In this document: one piece after another, positions 9,106-19,500 of the stretch | Numbering within the stretch: position 1 is the first letter of the stretch | How the letters are laid out: every line of letters starts with the position of its first letter | Source of the DNA: Trichocoleus desertorum NBK24 | GTDB taxonomy: Bacteria; Cyanobacteriota; Cyanobacteriia; FACHB-46 | Length of the DNA stretch: 64,000 bases | NCBI RefSeq assembly: GCF_030409055.1 | Contig: NZ_CP116619.1 | Coordinates: forward strand, 5,241,767-5,305,766 | Direction of reading: 5' to 3' | The notes under the pieces: generated by a model | Told to the model about the DNA's origin: nothing | What the model saw: only the letters and a program-made list of their open reading frames with translations | Database searches by the model: none | Made by a program: the position numbers and the translations under genes

Positions 9106-10848
9106 CTCGATCAACTCCAGTTGTTCTTGACGGAAAACCAAAGGTTGCCGGATCTGCCAGGTTTTGTCTTGGGAGAGTTGCAATACTTGCTGATGATAAT
9201 TCGCTAAATTTGGGCGATGTCCTACACTCAGAAAGGTTGTGCCCATTGCTTGAAGCGCTTGGTAGAGGCGTTCCTCATTGTCGAGATCCAAGGCGCTGGT
9301 GGCTTCATCTAAAATGGCGTATTTGGGTTGATTCACGAGTAGGCGAGCAAAGGTGAGACGCTGTTGTTCTCCCAGAGATAAGACCTCTGCCCAATCTCGC
9401 TGGGCCTCAAAACCACCAAAGCGTTCATCTAAATCCGCTAAGTTGACCTGTTGCAGCACCTGTTTTAAGTGTTGGTCATCAACCTCAATGTGAGTATTGG
9501 GGTAAAGCAGTTGGTCCCGCAGCGTTCCCATCACCATATACGGACGTTGGGGCAGAAACAGAATTTGGCCTGCTTCTGGACGCAAAATGCTGCCATGACC
9601 CGCGTTCCATAATCCTGCGATCGCGCGTAGCAACGAACTTTTGCCGCAACCACTCGGCCCCATCACCAAGAGTCCTTGCCCGGTCGATAAATCTACCGAG
9701 AGATCTTCGATCAAGGTGCGTTGATGGTTAGGAGTTTCTAAAGTGAGATGTTCTACCGCAAGGCGATCAGCGGCGATGGTCTGAATGGTTGGTTGGGGAG
9801 ATGCGCCAAGAGCAGCAGTATCAGCAGTTTGGCTGGTTTCTGCCTGTTCTAGAAACTCAGCAAAGGTATACAACCGATTAATGCCCGCGCCAAAAGTCGT
9901 GAGCGCTTGGAAGCGAGCCACTACCACATTCAGCGAGAAGAAAACCCGGACAAAAGCTCCCTGCGCCTCACTAACTTTACCTACCTCCATCTCTCCTGCA
10001 AAGATTGCTGGCGCTACAACCAGAGCTGGCAGTACGAAAGGGATAAATTCATAGGCATTCGTCAACACATTCAGATTTAATTCCCAAATTAGCAGCCGCT
10101 TCACATTGTCGAACACTTCCAAAAAGCGGTGTTGAATCTGTTGCGACTCCTGCTCCTCTCCTCGATAGAAGGCGATCGCTTCGGCGTTTTCTCGAATTCG
10201 CACCAAACTAAAGCGAAAGTCGGCTTCTTTTTTGAGTTGTTCAAAGTTGAGCCGTACCAGTGGTTTGCCAAATACAACGGTGGTCACTACGGTACCGACC
10301 AAAGCGTAAAGCACCAGGAAAAGCACTAGAGGGCGAGAAATTCCCCAAAGGACGCCACTAAACGCAATCACCGAGAGCACAGACTCCACTAGCACTAACA
10401 AAAAGGTCAGAGATTCTTGGGTGAAACTTCTGACATCTTCCGCAATCCGTTGGTCTGGGTTGTCGATGTCTGTGTTGGAAGTGTTGAGGTGATAGTAGGC
10501 GCGATCGCTAAAGTAGTTCTCTAAAAAGCGATTGGTCAGCCAACGCCGCCATTGCAAGCTCAGGCGATCGCGCAAATACCGATAACCTGCGAGTAGAGGA
10601 GCGTAGATGACGAGAACGGCAATAAAGATAGTGACGGTTTGCCAGAATCGGGGTTCATCTTGAGCTGAAAGGGCTGAGATTAGCACCCCTCGCTTGTTGT
10701 TGAGCACCACGCTCAGCCCTGTATACGCCAGCAAAAATAGCACCACTCCCAGCAATAAGCCTCTGGCTCGCCATTTCTCATCTCCGAACCAGTAGGATTT
10801 GGCGATCGCCCAAAATTGCTGCAACACTTTGAAGTTCAATCGATCCAT
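9097..10848 (-). CDS. ABC transporter, fused permease and ATPase (SbmA/BacA-like, ABCD-type)
   Basis: A 583-residue half-transporter. The N-terminal membrane domain has six likely helices (residues about 30-325) and carries the SbmA/BacA-type stretch KKEADFRFSLVRIRENAEAI (residues 206-225). The ATPase domain follows with Walker A GPSGCGKS (397-404), the Q-loop at FLPQRPY (431-437), signature LSLGEQQR (490-497) and Walker B AILDEATS (511-518). It should work as a homodimer in the inner membrane. Relatives import vitamin B12, peptides or fatty acyl compounds, and the substrate here cannot be told from sequence. prmA lies directly downstream. Confidence 0.88.
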   Translation of the reverse strand: MDRLNFKVLQQFWAIAKSYWFGDEKWRARGLLLGVVLFLLAYTGLSVVLNNKRGVLISALSAQDEPRFWQTVTIFIAVLVIYAPLLAGYRYLRDRLSLQWRRWLTNRFLENYFSDRAYYHLNTSNTDIDNPDQRIAEDVRSFTQESLTFLLVLVESVLSVIAFSGVLWGISRPLVLFLVLYALVGTVVTTVVFGKPLVRLNFEQLKKEADFRFSLVRIRENAEAIAFYRGEEQESQQIQHRFLEVFDNVKRLLIWELNLNVLTNAYEFIPFVLPALVVAPAIFAGEMEVGKVSEAQGAFVRVFFSLNVVVARFQALTTFGAGINRLYTFAEFLEQAETSQTADTAALGASPQPTIQTIAADRLAVEHLTLETPNHQRTLIEDLSVDLSTGQGLLVMGPSGCGKSSLLRAIAGLWNAGHGSILRPEAGQILFLPQRPYMVMGTLRDQLLYPNTHIEVDDQHLKQVLQQVNLADLDERFGGFEAQRDWAEVLSLGEQQRLTFARLLVNQPKYAILDEATSALDLDNEERLYQALQAMGTTFLSVGHRPNLANYHQQVLQLSQDKTWQIRQPLVFRQEQLELIELP

Positions 10849-10955
10849 CTGTTTGTTTTCCTTGGAATTGCTCTGCTAGCGGTGCCAACCACGACTCAAA
10901 GGCTAAACCGACTCAAGCCAGTTAAAAATCTGCCCCATAGCCGATTCTGCCGATT

Positions 10956-11528
10956 CTACAGTGCAAAGTGCCGATGTGAGACTGAGACACGCTCCCAAGC
11001 TTCTTGTGTCAGCCGCCATTCAATTTGCTGCCAACCACGTGCTTTCATCCAATCGGGGCTAGGACGTTTGCCCACTTCAATAAACCCATATCGTTCTGCC
11101 AAACGGGTGACCCGCAAATTTGCACTAACAGAAACGCCCAGGATTTCTTTTAGTTTCAGCTCCCCGAAGCCGAACTCGATCAAAGCGTGGGCAATTTCAA
11201 TAGCATAGGCATAACGACCCCAAAACTGAGGAGCCACCTCGATGCCTAGTTCCGCTTGATCAGCCCCATAACCTTCGCGGCGTAATCCACTGCAACCAAT
11301 CAACTCTAAGGATTTCCGGCGATCGAGAGTGGCAAACTGATAGTTGCGACGGGGAGATTCAGTTGCCCACTGATGGAATAGGCGGAGTAATTCATGGGTC
11401 TGGCTAGGGGTTACTTCTTCCGGCGCACAGAATTCGGCATACCGTGGGTCGGCATGATAAGCCAAAAACGCAGGCTCGTCTTCCTGAATAAAGTCTCGCA
11501 GCAGGAATCGCTTGGTGATGATCTCCAT
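10956..11528 (-). CDS. GNAT-family N-acetyltransferase
   Basis: A 190-residue protein of the RimJ/RimL type. It starts TKRFLLRDFIQEDEPAF, has the acetyl-CoA loop region AELGIEVAPQFWGRYAYAIE and ends with the strand LKEILGVSVSANLRVTRLAERYGFIEVGK, the usual motif A/B order. It would transfer an acetyl group to an amino group of a protein or small molecule; the target is unknown. It stands upstream of the ABC transporter gene on the same strand with about 107 bases between. Confidence 0.88.
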   Translation of the reverse strand: MEIITKRFLLRDFIQEDEPAFLAYHADPRYAEFCAPEEVTPSQTHELLRLFHQWATESPRRNYQFATLDRRKSLELIGCSGLRREGYGADQAELGIEVAPQFWGRYAYAIEIAHALIEFGFGELKLKEILGVSVSANLRVTRLAERYGFIEVGKRPSPDWMKARGWQQIEWRLTQEAWERVSVSHRHFAL

Positions 11529-12173
11529 CGTTTTCCCTCTACATTAGCCCGAAGGCGATCGCCCTTCACTTTTTCCGAGTGCGAGTATTTGGAATTCGCA
11601 ATTTGGGGTTTCAGAAGTTTCATCTGTAGTTGAAATCATTCATTTCCTAGGGTTGGCACAAATATAACTTGAAGGTGACAACACTAGAAACTTAAAAGTA
11701 CTGCATTTGATAGATGCTCAATAAGAAATTAATAAATTTAATTTAACTGTTTGTGATGATCAATACACACCTAGTTTGAGTTATCAAAAAATCAGTCATC
11801 TACAGTCCAAAATAATTTATTTTCAAGCTAACTATAGTTAGCGGTTACTAATAGAATTCGGTAGAATAAACGTGTCATTTTTTGGTCCCATTTGTTATTT
11901 GATCCTGAAGTAAAGGCATCGTAAGGCTGTAAAGTAGGTTCAATCTGCCTATTATGCCTCCCGTAAACAGTTTCTAACTAGTACCTTGCTGAAATTTTCA
12001 AATAATTCTCCTGCATTAATTTGATTACATAATGCCAATTGAGAAATATGCTAATTGAGAAATGCTGATCGAGACCAACAGACATTCATTGAAACCTTTG
12101 GTAAAGAGGTTTTGCCTATCATGGCAAAGATCCAAACTTATTTTTTGCAAGCTTGATTTTTTAGGGAGAATTC
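11529..12173. promoter_or_regulatory. AT-rich 645-bp region upstream of the cytochrome gene, with a palindrome and a direct repeat
   Basis: No gene is supported here. It separates two divergent genes and should contain both promoters. Two symmetric elements stand out. One is a perfect 16-bp palindrome GCTAACTATAGTTAGC at 11827-11842. The other is an adjacent direct repeat AATTGAGAAATATGCT / AATTGAGAAATGCT at 12037-12066, about 110 bases before the cytochrome start. Either could bind a dimeric regulator; that is inference. A GGGAG ribosome site lies just before the ATG at 12174. Confidence 0.45.
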
Positions 12174-14201
12174 ATGCGACTCCGTACCGGAATTATTTTA
12201 ATTGCCCTTATTAGTCTGGTTGGTTTCTTGGGCTACTCGATCGAACTAACTCTACCAACCCGTCCCCCTAATGCGGAGGCAACCTTGACCCCCATAACCC
12301 AATCGGCTCCCTCGGAGGTTGGCTCTTATGATGTGCTGGGCAAGGTAATTAGTCGGACAGAGGCGGAGATCCTACGGCAAACGGAGGAGGGTAAGGTGCA
12401 ATTAGCCTCAGAAATTGGGGCGGTTGAGGTGACTGATGATTTAATTCAGCTTGGTAAGGATGCCTTCTACCGAGAGACGTTTGGCAACGAGTATTTCTTT
12501 ACCGATGTGGTTGGGGCGATCAATGGTCCGATTAACTTGATCAGCATGAGCAAAGCGATTCTGGCTTTGAAAGGAGAGCCAACCACAAATCTGCAAATCA
12601 AGCTGGATCAAGATGTGACGGTGGGAGGGAAAGACTTCCCGGCTGGAACTATCCTGAATACCGGATTAGATGTGCCGAAGGGTTCCCTGTTGCCGTTGGG
12701 GATGGTGACTCGTAAGAAAGGCGCTAAGTTGCGAGTGGGCCTCACCTGTGCTGCTTGTCATGCCACGGTAGACAAAGAAACGGGACTGATCCTAGAAGGC
12801 GCACCCAATGTTGATGTGGATACTGGGCTACTGCAAGCCTTTGCCACCAACTCTGCTGCAATGTTCCGACAAACGGGTATCAACCCAAAAAACTTTTCAC
12901 CTGGCGATCGCACCTACATCAATGTTGCTGGACAAACGGCGACCCTCCCCGATGCGAAAGCTCTAGAGGATGCAGTCGATGCGCAACTACTCGCTTGGTC
13001 GCCCGGTAACTTCGACTCCAGTCCTGATAACGTTAATAATCCTGCTCAGATTCCACCCTCTTATACTCATGAGACATTCCCCTATGGTTGGAGCGGCTTT
13101 GCGTCGGTGGGTTGGTTTCATGGGCTGACTACCCTCAACAACAATGTTCATGCCGTTAATTCTGATCCCACAAGCGATTCCTATTCCAGTAAGTATCTCC
13201 TGGGATTGGATCAAGAGACGACGCTGGGAGTGATGTTGCAAAAGGCGGCAGATCCAAGATTTCGTTTACCGGAAGGTGTGAAGCCAACTAAATTTTTTGA
13301 AAAAGGTGATCCGACTCCGGGTGAACCAGGCATAAACGAAGTGATTAAGATGCCAGGATATCCCAGAGGCTCAGTCTTTATATTGAATGGGCTGATGGCA
13401 AACTCACCGGGAATGCCGCTGGGGGCACAGCTGAATGGGATGTCTGTCTTCCAGAATACCTTAGCTCCTCCTCCCTACAAACTCGCTGCTGAGCAAAACA
13501 TACTCAAGCGGGGTGCAGCCATTTTTGATAAAGCCAATTGTGCCCAGTGCCATAGCGGGCGCTACTTTACCAACCATGATGTAATTCCTGTAGAGGAAAT
13601 CAAGACTCAATCTTCGCGTGCGTCTGCCTTAGCAAAGATACCCCAAATGCAAATTTCTCCAGAAACTTATCCGCCCAATATTTCCGTTCCGTTACCCACT
13701 GATCCAGCCGTTTTACCCGTGCCCACCGACATGACTCCAGATCGGGTGAAACAGTTAGCCTATGCGATCAACAATAACGGTGGGTTTAAGGTGCAGCATT
13801 TGATTGGGTTGTATACTAGTGCGCCTTACTTACATGATGGAGGAGTCGCGGCAACGGCAGCGGCTTTACAGCAGGAGAAAGATGGTAGCTACAGTGTGGC
13901 TAATCCTGATCAGATGGGTATGGCAGGCACATGGATGCAAAACCGGGAACCTGATCCAGAAGCCAGTTTGCGCGTGTTGGTCGATCGCCAGTTGCGGCAA
14001 GTGGCAGTGGCAGAAAACCGAGACAATCTTGACTTGCAAGCAACGCACGTAGACGGTAGCGGTCATGAATATTGGGTGGATCAACAAGCTGGATTTAGCC
14101 CCGTTGACCAGACCGCACTGATCGAATTTCTGTTGGCGATCGACGACGACCCAGAGGTTTTACCTGCCTCTGCATCAGCTCAGCTTGTTAGTCTAAATTG
14201 A
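12174..14201 (+). CDS. Di-heme c-type cytochrome (MauG/cytochrome c peroxidase-like, 'electron transport protein')
   Basis: A 675-residue exported protein. It has an N-terminal signal or anchor (residues 5-22) and two heme c sites, CAACH at residues 192-196 and CAQCH at residues 456-460. Further on, LIGLYTSAPYLHDGGVA resembles the LHDG stretch near the C-terminal heme of di-heme peroxidase-like proteins. It would sit in the periplasm or thylakoid lumen and handle electrons or an oxidised substrate. The length is well above classical CcpA (about 330 residues) and matches the large cyanobacterial di-heme group with long inserts. It stands alone between opposed genes. The substrate is unknown. 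Confidence 0.83.
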   Translation: MRLRTGIILIALISLVGFLGYSIELTLPTRPPNAEATLTPITQSAPSEVGSYDVLGKVISRTEAEILRQTEEGKVQLASEIGAVEVTDDLIQLGKDAFYRETFGNEYFFTDVVGAINGPINLISMSKAILALKGEPTTNLQIKLDQDVTVGGKDFPAGTILNTGLDVPKGSLLPLGMVTRKKGAKLRVGLTCAACHATVDKETGLILEGAPNVDVDTGLLQAFATNSAAMFRQTGINPKNFSPGDRTYINVAGQTATLPDAKALEDAVDAQLLAWSPGNFDSSPDNVNNPAQIPPSYTHETFPYGWSGFASVGWFHGLTTLNNNVHAVNSDPTSDSYSSKYLLGLDQETTLGVMLQKAADPRFRLPEGVKPTKFFEKGDPTPGEPGINEVIKMPGYPRGSVFILNGLMANSPGMPLGAQLNGMSVFQNTLAPPPYKLAAEQNILKRGAAIFDKANCAQCHSGRYFTNHDVIPVEEIKTQSSRASALAKIPQMQISPETYPPNISVPLPTDPAVLPVPTDMTPDRVKQLAYAINNNGGFKVQHLIGLYTSAPYLHDGGVAATAAALQQEKDGSYSVANPDQMGMAGTWMQNREPDPEASLRVLVDRQLRQVAVAENRDNLDLQATHVDGSGHEYWVDQQAGFSPVDQTALIEFLLAIDDDPEVLPASASAQLVSLN

Positions 14202-14217
14202 TCTTCTAAATTGATCT
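14192..14217. repeat. Perfect 13-bp tandem duplication over the cytochrome stop codon
   Basis: TCTAAATTGATCT occurs twice head to tail. The first copy contains the TGA stop codon at 14199-14201. Confidence 0.9.
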
Positions 14218-14311
14218 AAAGCTGCGACAGTCAGATTAGAAGCATATCTTCCGATGTTGTCTTCACCCTGCTGTCCAGCTTTGGATAGTTTTTTAGGACG
14301 ACTAGCTTGCC

Positions 14312-15499
14312 TCACCTGACTCGCCCGACGACAAACTTGAGATAGCGCCCTTCTGGGAAATGAGCCGGAACAGGATGATCGAGAGGTTGACCTGCTTCAT
14401 GGATGATTTGCACTCGTCGTCCTGCCGAAGCTCCTGCTGCCGCGATCGCTTCCTTAAACGCTTCGGGGCTGACCTGACTCGTACAACTACCGCTGACCAG
14501 TAATCCACCGGGAGCAACACAACGCAGAGCTAGTGCATTCAGTTTGACATAAGCTCGTTGTGCAGCATGACGATTTTGCTTGCTCTTGGCGAAACTGGGT
14601 GGGTCAAGAATGACTAGATCAAAAAAGCGCTTTTGCTCCACGTAGCTATTGAGCAGATTGAAACAGTCTTGGGTCACAAAGGTATGTCGCTCAGGTTCCA
14701 GACCATTGAGAGCGATATTGGTGTTTGCTGCTTCTGCCAGTCCCTTGCCAATATCAACGCTGGTGACGTGCTGTGCCTGACCCCGCAACGCATATAGCGA
14801 GAAGGCTCCTGTATAAGCAAAGCAATTGAGAACATCACGCCCCTGGCTGAGGTCTTGGACAAAACGACGATTTTCGCGATGGTCTAGAAATAGCCCTGTT
14901 TTTTGCCCAGAATACAAATTGACCTGAAACGCCAGTCCGTGCTCCTTCACTACCAAATCATCGGGTGTAGGCTGGCCCCACAAGCGTTCGATCTTGCTAT
15001 CGCGTTTGCCCTCAGTGGGTTCATCCGAGGCTCTATGCTGAGTGCGTAGGAAAATGCCCTGTAGGGATTTGGCGGCTTTGAGTGCATCCACTAACCAATC
15101 GAGGAGCACAGTGGCTCCTTCCATGTAGGTTTGCACCACAGCAAAGTCGTTGTAGAGATCCACTGTTATCCCTGGTAGGCCATCTCCTTCGCCAAACAAC
15201 CAACGGTAGGCGGTACAACCTTTGTCTCTGAGCGGGGAGCGTAAGTCCCAAGCTGCCTGGACTTGTTCCCGGAGCCACCGTGCATCCGGAACCTGCTCCT
15301 CTGAAAAAATCCGAATCGCGATCGGGCCGTTGGTATCCCAGAGACCATATCCTGTCCAATTGCCACAGCGCGCTCGCACCCAGGTTCCGGATGAGAAATG
15401 CAGATTAGACGGGACATGGTTACGGTAGACCCAAGGATGCCCTTGGAGAAGTCGCTCTTTGAGAGCTGTTGGAAGTTGAATATGGGGCAGCTTTGCCAT
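14312..15499 (-). CDS. Class I rRNA large-subunit methyltransferase (RlmI-like, PUA plus SAM domain)
   Basis: A 395-residue cytosolic enzyme. The N-terminal PUA-type RNA-binding domain (about residues 3-80) begins with LKERLLQGHPWVYRNHV. A linker domain and a Rossmann methyltransferase follow, with LNCFAYTGAFSLYA for SAM binding, VTSVDIGKG for the acidic ribose contact and VILDPPSFAKSK, the catalytic DPPSF motif of m5C-type 23S rRNA methyltransferases. Length and order match RlmI. Which base is modified cannot be read from the sequence. The gene is convergent with the cytochrome gene. Confidence 0.88.
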   Translation of the reverse strand: MAKLPHIQLPTALKERLLQGHPWVYRNHVPSNLHFSSGTWVRARCGNWTGYGLWDTNGPIAIRIFSEEQVPDARWLREQVQAAWDLRSPLRDKGCTAYRWLFGEGDGLPGITVDLYNDFAVVQTYMEGATVLLDWLVDALKAAKSLQGIFLRTQHRASDEPTEGKRDSKIERLWGQPTPDDLVVKEHGLAFQVNLYSGQKTGLFLDHRENRRFVQDLSQGRDVLNCFAYTGAFSLYALRGQAQHVTSVDIGKGLAEAANTNIALNGLEPERHTFVTQDCFNLLNSYVEQKRFFDLVILDPPSFAKSKQNRHAAQRAYVKLNALALRCVAPGGLLVSGSCTSQVSPEAFKEAIAAAGASAGRRVQIIHEAGQPLDHPVPAHFPEGRYLKFVVGRVR

Positions 15500-15616
15500 G
15501 ATTTCAGTTAAACAGCCGTTCCTTGTTCGCTGCGCCTAAAAATAGTTCTTTTCAACTATACAGGCGCGATCGCTCAAATACTGATCCTAACTGCTGGCGC
15601 GATCGTGCTTCATACA

Positions 15617-16051
15617 TCAAAAGTTCTCAGGAGGATGCCAACCGCTAATGGCCCAACGATAGCGAGCAGAAACGATTACAGGATTATTCATTCGTAGGGT
15701 AGTTACCGTTGCTCGACCGATTGCCGTCAACCCTTCTACTTTTGTTGCATCCAAGCTCCAGTTGAAATGCTCTCGCCATTGCTGAGTACGTGGATGAAAT
15801 AGAGGCACGATCTCGCCTGTCAGTGGATCTTTGGCTTCTGTTGAGTCAGATTTGTACTCATTGCAAGTGCGACAAGCAAGACAGAGATTTTCAAATGAAG
15901 TAGCTCCACCTTTGGATCTCGGCTGGATGTGATCGAAGGTCATTGGGATACCGCTGTTTGCTTCGCTCGTTAGGCAATAGCAACAACGCTGGCAATCTAC
16001 CTGTTCAATTCGGGCTTTTAAACTGTCAGAAATGTAAGCGGACACAAGCAA
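15617..16051 (-). CDS. HNH endonuclease
   Basis: A 144-residue protein. The zinc-bracketed HNH fold is visible as CQRCCYC, MTFDHIQPRSKGG with the catalytic DH, FENLCLACRTCNEYKS, and a C-terminal SARYRWAISGWHPP typical of the cyanobacterial group. It is probably a DNA endonuclease of unknown role. The reading frame can start at TTG (16051), directly after the stop of the upstream gene, or at GTG (16045). Either makes it translationally coupled to that gene. No GGAGG-like site is evident in between, as expected for stop-start coupling. Confidence 0.85.
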   Translation of the reverse strand: MLVSAYISDSLKARIEQVDCQRCCYCLTSEANSGIPMTFDHIQPRSKGGATSFENLCLACRTCNEYKSDSTEAKDPLTGEIVPLFHPRTQQWREHFNWSLDATKVEGLTAIGRATVTTLRMNNPVIVSARYRWAISGWHPPENF

Positions 16052-16453
16052 TCAGGAGTTGGGTACGTGGTGTCCTCGCCAGTGGAGGAGGGCAGCAGCT
16101 TGCGCCTTGCGGAGCATGAAGCGGTCTGACTGCGATCGCAGTTCTATCAACTCTAGTTGTTCTGCTTGAGATAAGGTTCCGTTCTGGTTGCGATCGAGTA
16201 GCTCGTCATATCGTGCCATCTCTTCGGCAGTTTTTTTGGCTGAGGCAATCTTCCATAAAGCCTCGTCTTCAAGGCGATCGAGTGCGGCCAGATCAGTCTT
16301 AAATTCGTCTGGTACATTATCCCAATCTGGCGGACTGCCAACTTTGAGGGCATGAAGCATCACTTCTTCAAGCGATCGCCCGGTTGCGTTAGCAGTATTG
16401 ACCAATCGCTGATAGATCAGGTCTGGAATTTGTAAAGTGACAGTGGCAGCCAT
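16052..16453 (-). CDS. Conserved small cyanobacterial protein with ribbon-helix-helix-like N-terminus
   Basis: A 133-residue protein. The first 45 residues (VTLQIPDLIYQRLVNTANAT, then SLEEVMLHAL) resemble a ribbon-helix-helix DNA-binding or antitoxin domain. The rest is a charged helical region (LDRLEDEALWKIASAKK, YDELLDRNQNGTLSQAEQLEL) ending LLHWRGHHVPNS. The stop codon abuts the first start codon of the HNH gene, so the two are one unit. A role as a regulator or antitoxin for the HNH protein is inference. The ATG at 16453 is preferred over TTG at 16456. Confidence 0.7.
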   Translation of the reverse strand: MAATVTLQIPDLIYQRLVNTANATGRSLEEVMLHALKVGSPPDWDNVPDEFKTDLAALDRLEDEALWKIASAKKTAEEMARYDELLDRNQNGTLSQAEQLELIELRSQSDRFMLRKAQAAALLHWRGHHVPNS

Positions 16454-16594
16454 CAAATTTTTAACCTCATACTATTTCGCTTCTCCTGTAGGAATAACTG
16501 GAGATTAATAAAATTCAATGCAATGAATTTCGGAAGATACTAATATTTTTAGTATCTTCCTTACCTCGGAGGGCAGAAATTATCCATAAACTTT

Positions 16595-19500
16595 TCATTC
16601 TCGGCTGCGTTCTCTAGCTATTCGTCTTTCTAGCGAACGGTGCATATCTCTTGCCCAAAAGGACATTTCACGTACTGGATGCTCAAACCAATTCTCTAAG
16701 AGGGTTAAGTACATTTCAAGATGTGGAACTATAGAACCTGACCATGACCTTGGATAGAGACGGCGTGCTAGGGCTAGACGAAATTCTTCAAAAGCTCCAA
16801 ATTCATAAGTGAGACTTTCCAAAGCTAGATGCCACTTATTGTTGCCTATTTTATCTACTTCGATCATGGGATAAAAAATGCACAAAAACGGTGAGCGTAT
16901 TTCCGGATTAACTTTAGCCCAATCTACGAATTCAACTTCGGAAACGCCAAACAGTATTCCTTCTTTATTATGAGATTCATCATCAGAGGAATACTGCGGT
17001 GGTCCAACAAGAGCCTTTAAGTAATGACTCTCTGATGGAGTGGCAATCTCAAAGAAACGTGATAAGGATATCCACAATAAACTTGGTTTCTCTTGCACCA
17101 ACAACCTAATGATATTTCGGCAATGACTATCTAATGCAGAGAATATTTTGTAATCTTCAACCTGGCATAGCCTTACAATCTGATTGCAAACTTTAAGGGC
17201 AAATTCATCATCAATACCATAATGTTTTTGAATTAGTAGAATGGTCTGTTCAAATAGATATCCATCTCTTGTAGCTGTCTTTGACTTTTCAAAAAGATCT
17301 TGTGAGGTAATTAGCTCTTGTGTTCGATTAGCAAGTTGCTTGTCAAGAGCTTCCTGGTCATGTTGGTACATAGAGATAATTTCGAGAGATGCCCATATAC
17401 CCTCTGAACCATAATTATTAGCCAACTCATTAATTAAAGGAAGAATATCCCCGGCTTCAAGATGATTTAATCCTCTTCCGTATGAGAAATATACACATGC
17501 TGACACAGGAATTTTTTCTTTTTTTACATTCTGGACAATTTCATCCAGCCTTTCAACAGAAATTTTGACAGCAGTATATATATTGACCATCTGATCTTTA
17601 AGTAAGGCAGATTTCAAAGCAATCTGAATACATTGAGTTGCAGCTTCAGTGTCTCGTTTATCAATCCCAGCAAGCAATCCACGCAGGAATTGTAATTCCC
17701 CTTTCTTGTCAGATATCTCAAGCTCTTTGACTGCAATTTGAAAGGCTTCAACTGGAGCTTCCAATTTCATTGCTAATTCTTCAGTAAATGGAAAGACATT
17801 ATTTAGCTCTTCCCCAACCATTCTTTGAATAGCACGATGTGAAAGATGCTTGTCTAATCCAATTTCCGCAGCGACTTCCTTAGCTTTCCTAGATGAATAC
17901 TCAAAATCTTGATTGGTACTACTTTCTCTGTTGTAAACCAGATCAGGATCATGAATATCTGCTGTCCAAAATTTAGTATAAAGAAGTGCTCGTTCGATTG
18001 GATCAGTTGGTATAAGATCGTCATAAAACTGCCTTACTTTTTGTGAAAATTTTTCGGGCGCTTTTGCTCTGTCAAAATAAAGCCAATCACCAATTCCCTC
18101 AATCGCCTCAAGCCAAATTCCCTTCTCTTTTGTAATTTTCTTTACAGCACTTTCAATATCGCCAAGTAGATTTTCGCAAAGTAAAGAGCGGATATGAGAT
18201 GCAATAATCTTTTCACATTCATCTGCAAAATCCCTATACTTATCGCGAATATTTATGAGCCTTTTAAGACCATTTCTGTAAAAGTCAAAAATCTCATCCC
18301 ACGTCTCTGGATACCAAGCTTTGATAGGAGGTCGGTTCCCTATCACTTCAGAATCTCCATGCCAAACGACGTGATCTTGCCTTAAAGTTTTTTCTAATGA
18401 TCCAATACAAACTGAAATAATTCTAATATCGCCAGAAGATAGGCCCTGATCAAGAATCACAAACCTTTCAGAAGGTTCAACTTCAGTTCCGCTCAACTGT
18501 AATTGGAAAAGCTGTTTGAACCGATTTGCTGCATTACTCGCATAGATTCCACTGTCAACTGCCGCTAACCGCATAAGTAATTGCGCAGCGATGTAAAACG
18601 ATCGTTTTAGAAAGACAAGCTTCCCTAAAACGTTTACAAGCTCTTTTTTTCTCACTACTACTTCATTCAAATCATTTAAAGACAAGTCACCATATACATG
18701 CTGAATAACATCAGCAACACCATCAGGATCAATGTGTACAAAAGCGTTAAGGCACTGTGAACCAAGTTCTGTATCTAATCCCTCTACTGAACAAAATCGT
18801 TCATCTTGTGATAAGAGCCGTTGAGTAACTCTAACTGCTGCTTGTGAACCATCAAGGTAACGCCACTGACTTAGAAAGGATGAACGTAACACTGGAGATG
18901 CAGTTTCTATAAAGTTAAGAATAGTTTTGACACGCAGTAAATCTAATCTTCTCGCTCCAAGAAAAGCTGCTATGTGGAGAGGTGGCGGCACAAAATAATA
19001 ACCCCGATAATCGACAAGATTTTGTTTTGCCGCGTAAGCTAAATGTTCATACATTTCATCACCAGTTTGTCTGGCTAAGTTTTCAGCAACAAAGTCAATC
19101 TCATTGCTGAGGCTTTCATCCGCACCTAGCTGCTTGAATAAAGAAAGACACTCGACCGCTCGAACCTGTTCAACATGATTTATGCCACAACCTATGAGAA
19201 TACGCTCTACAACGTCTTCAACGGACTTTAAAATTGGCGCTCCCTCTGAATAATTATCTGTTGCTAGTACTGCGATACGGGGATAACCACCACTCAGAGC
19301 CGTAATAAAGTTAATGTCTGAGTAGTCAGCTCTTGGGTATCGTTGCTGGATGATGCCTTCAATAAGAGTATTATCAGCAGGAGCGACAGTAATATTGAGA
19401 CAGCCATCCTTTTCAATAGGTTGGTTGTCATTGCCAATAGTTAAAACTCTGAGGTTGCTACCTTCAGTCGTCACAATTTCACAAAGTTTAACGGCAGTCT

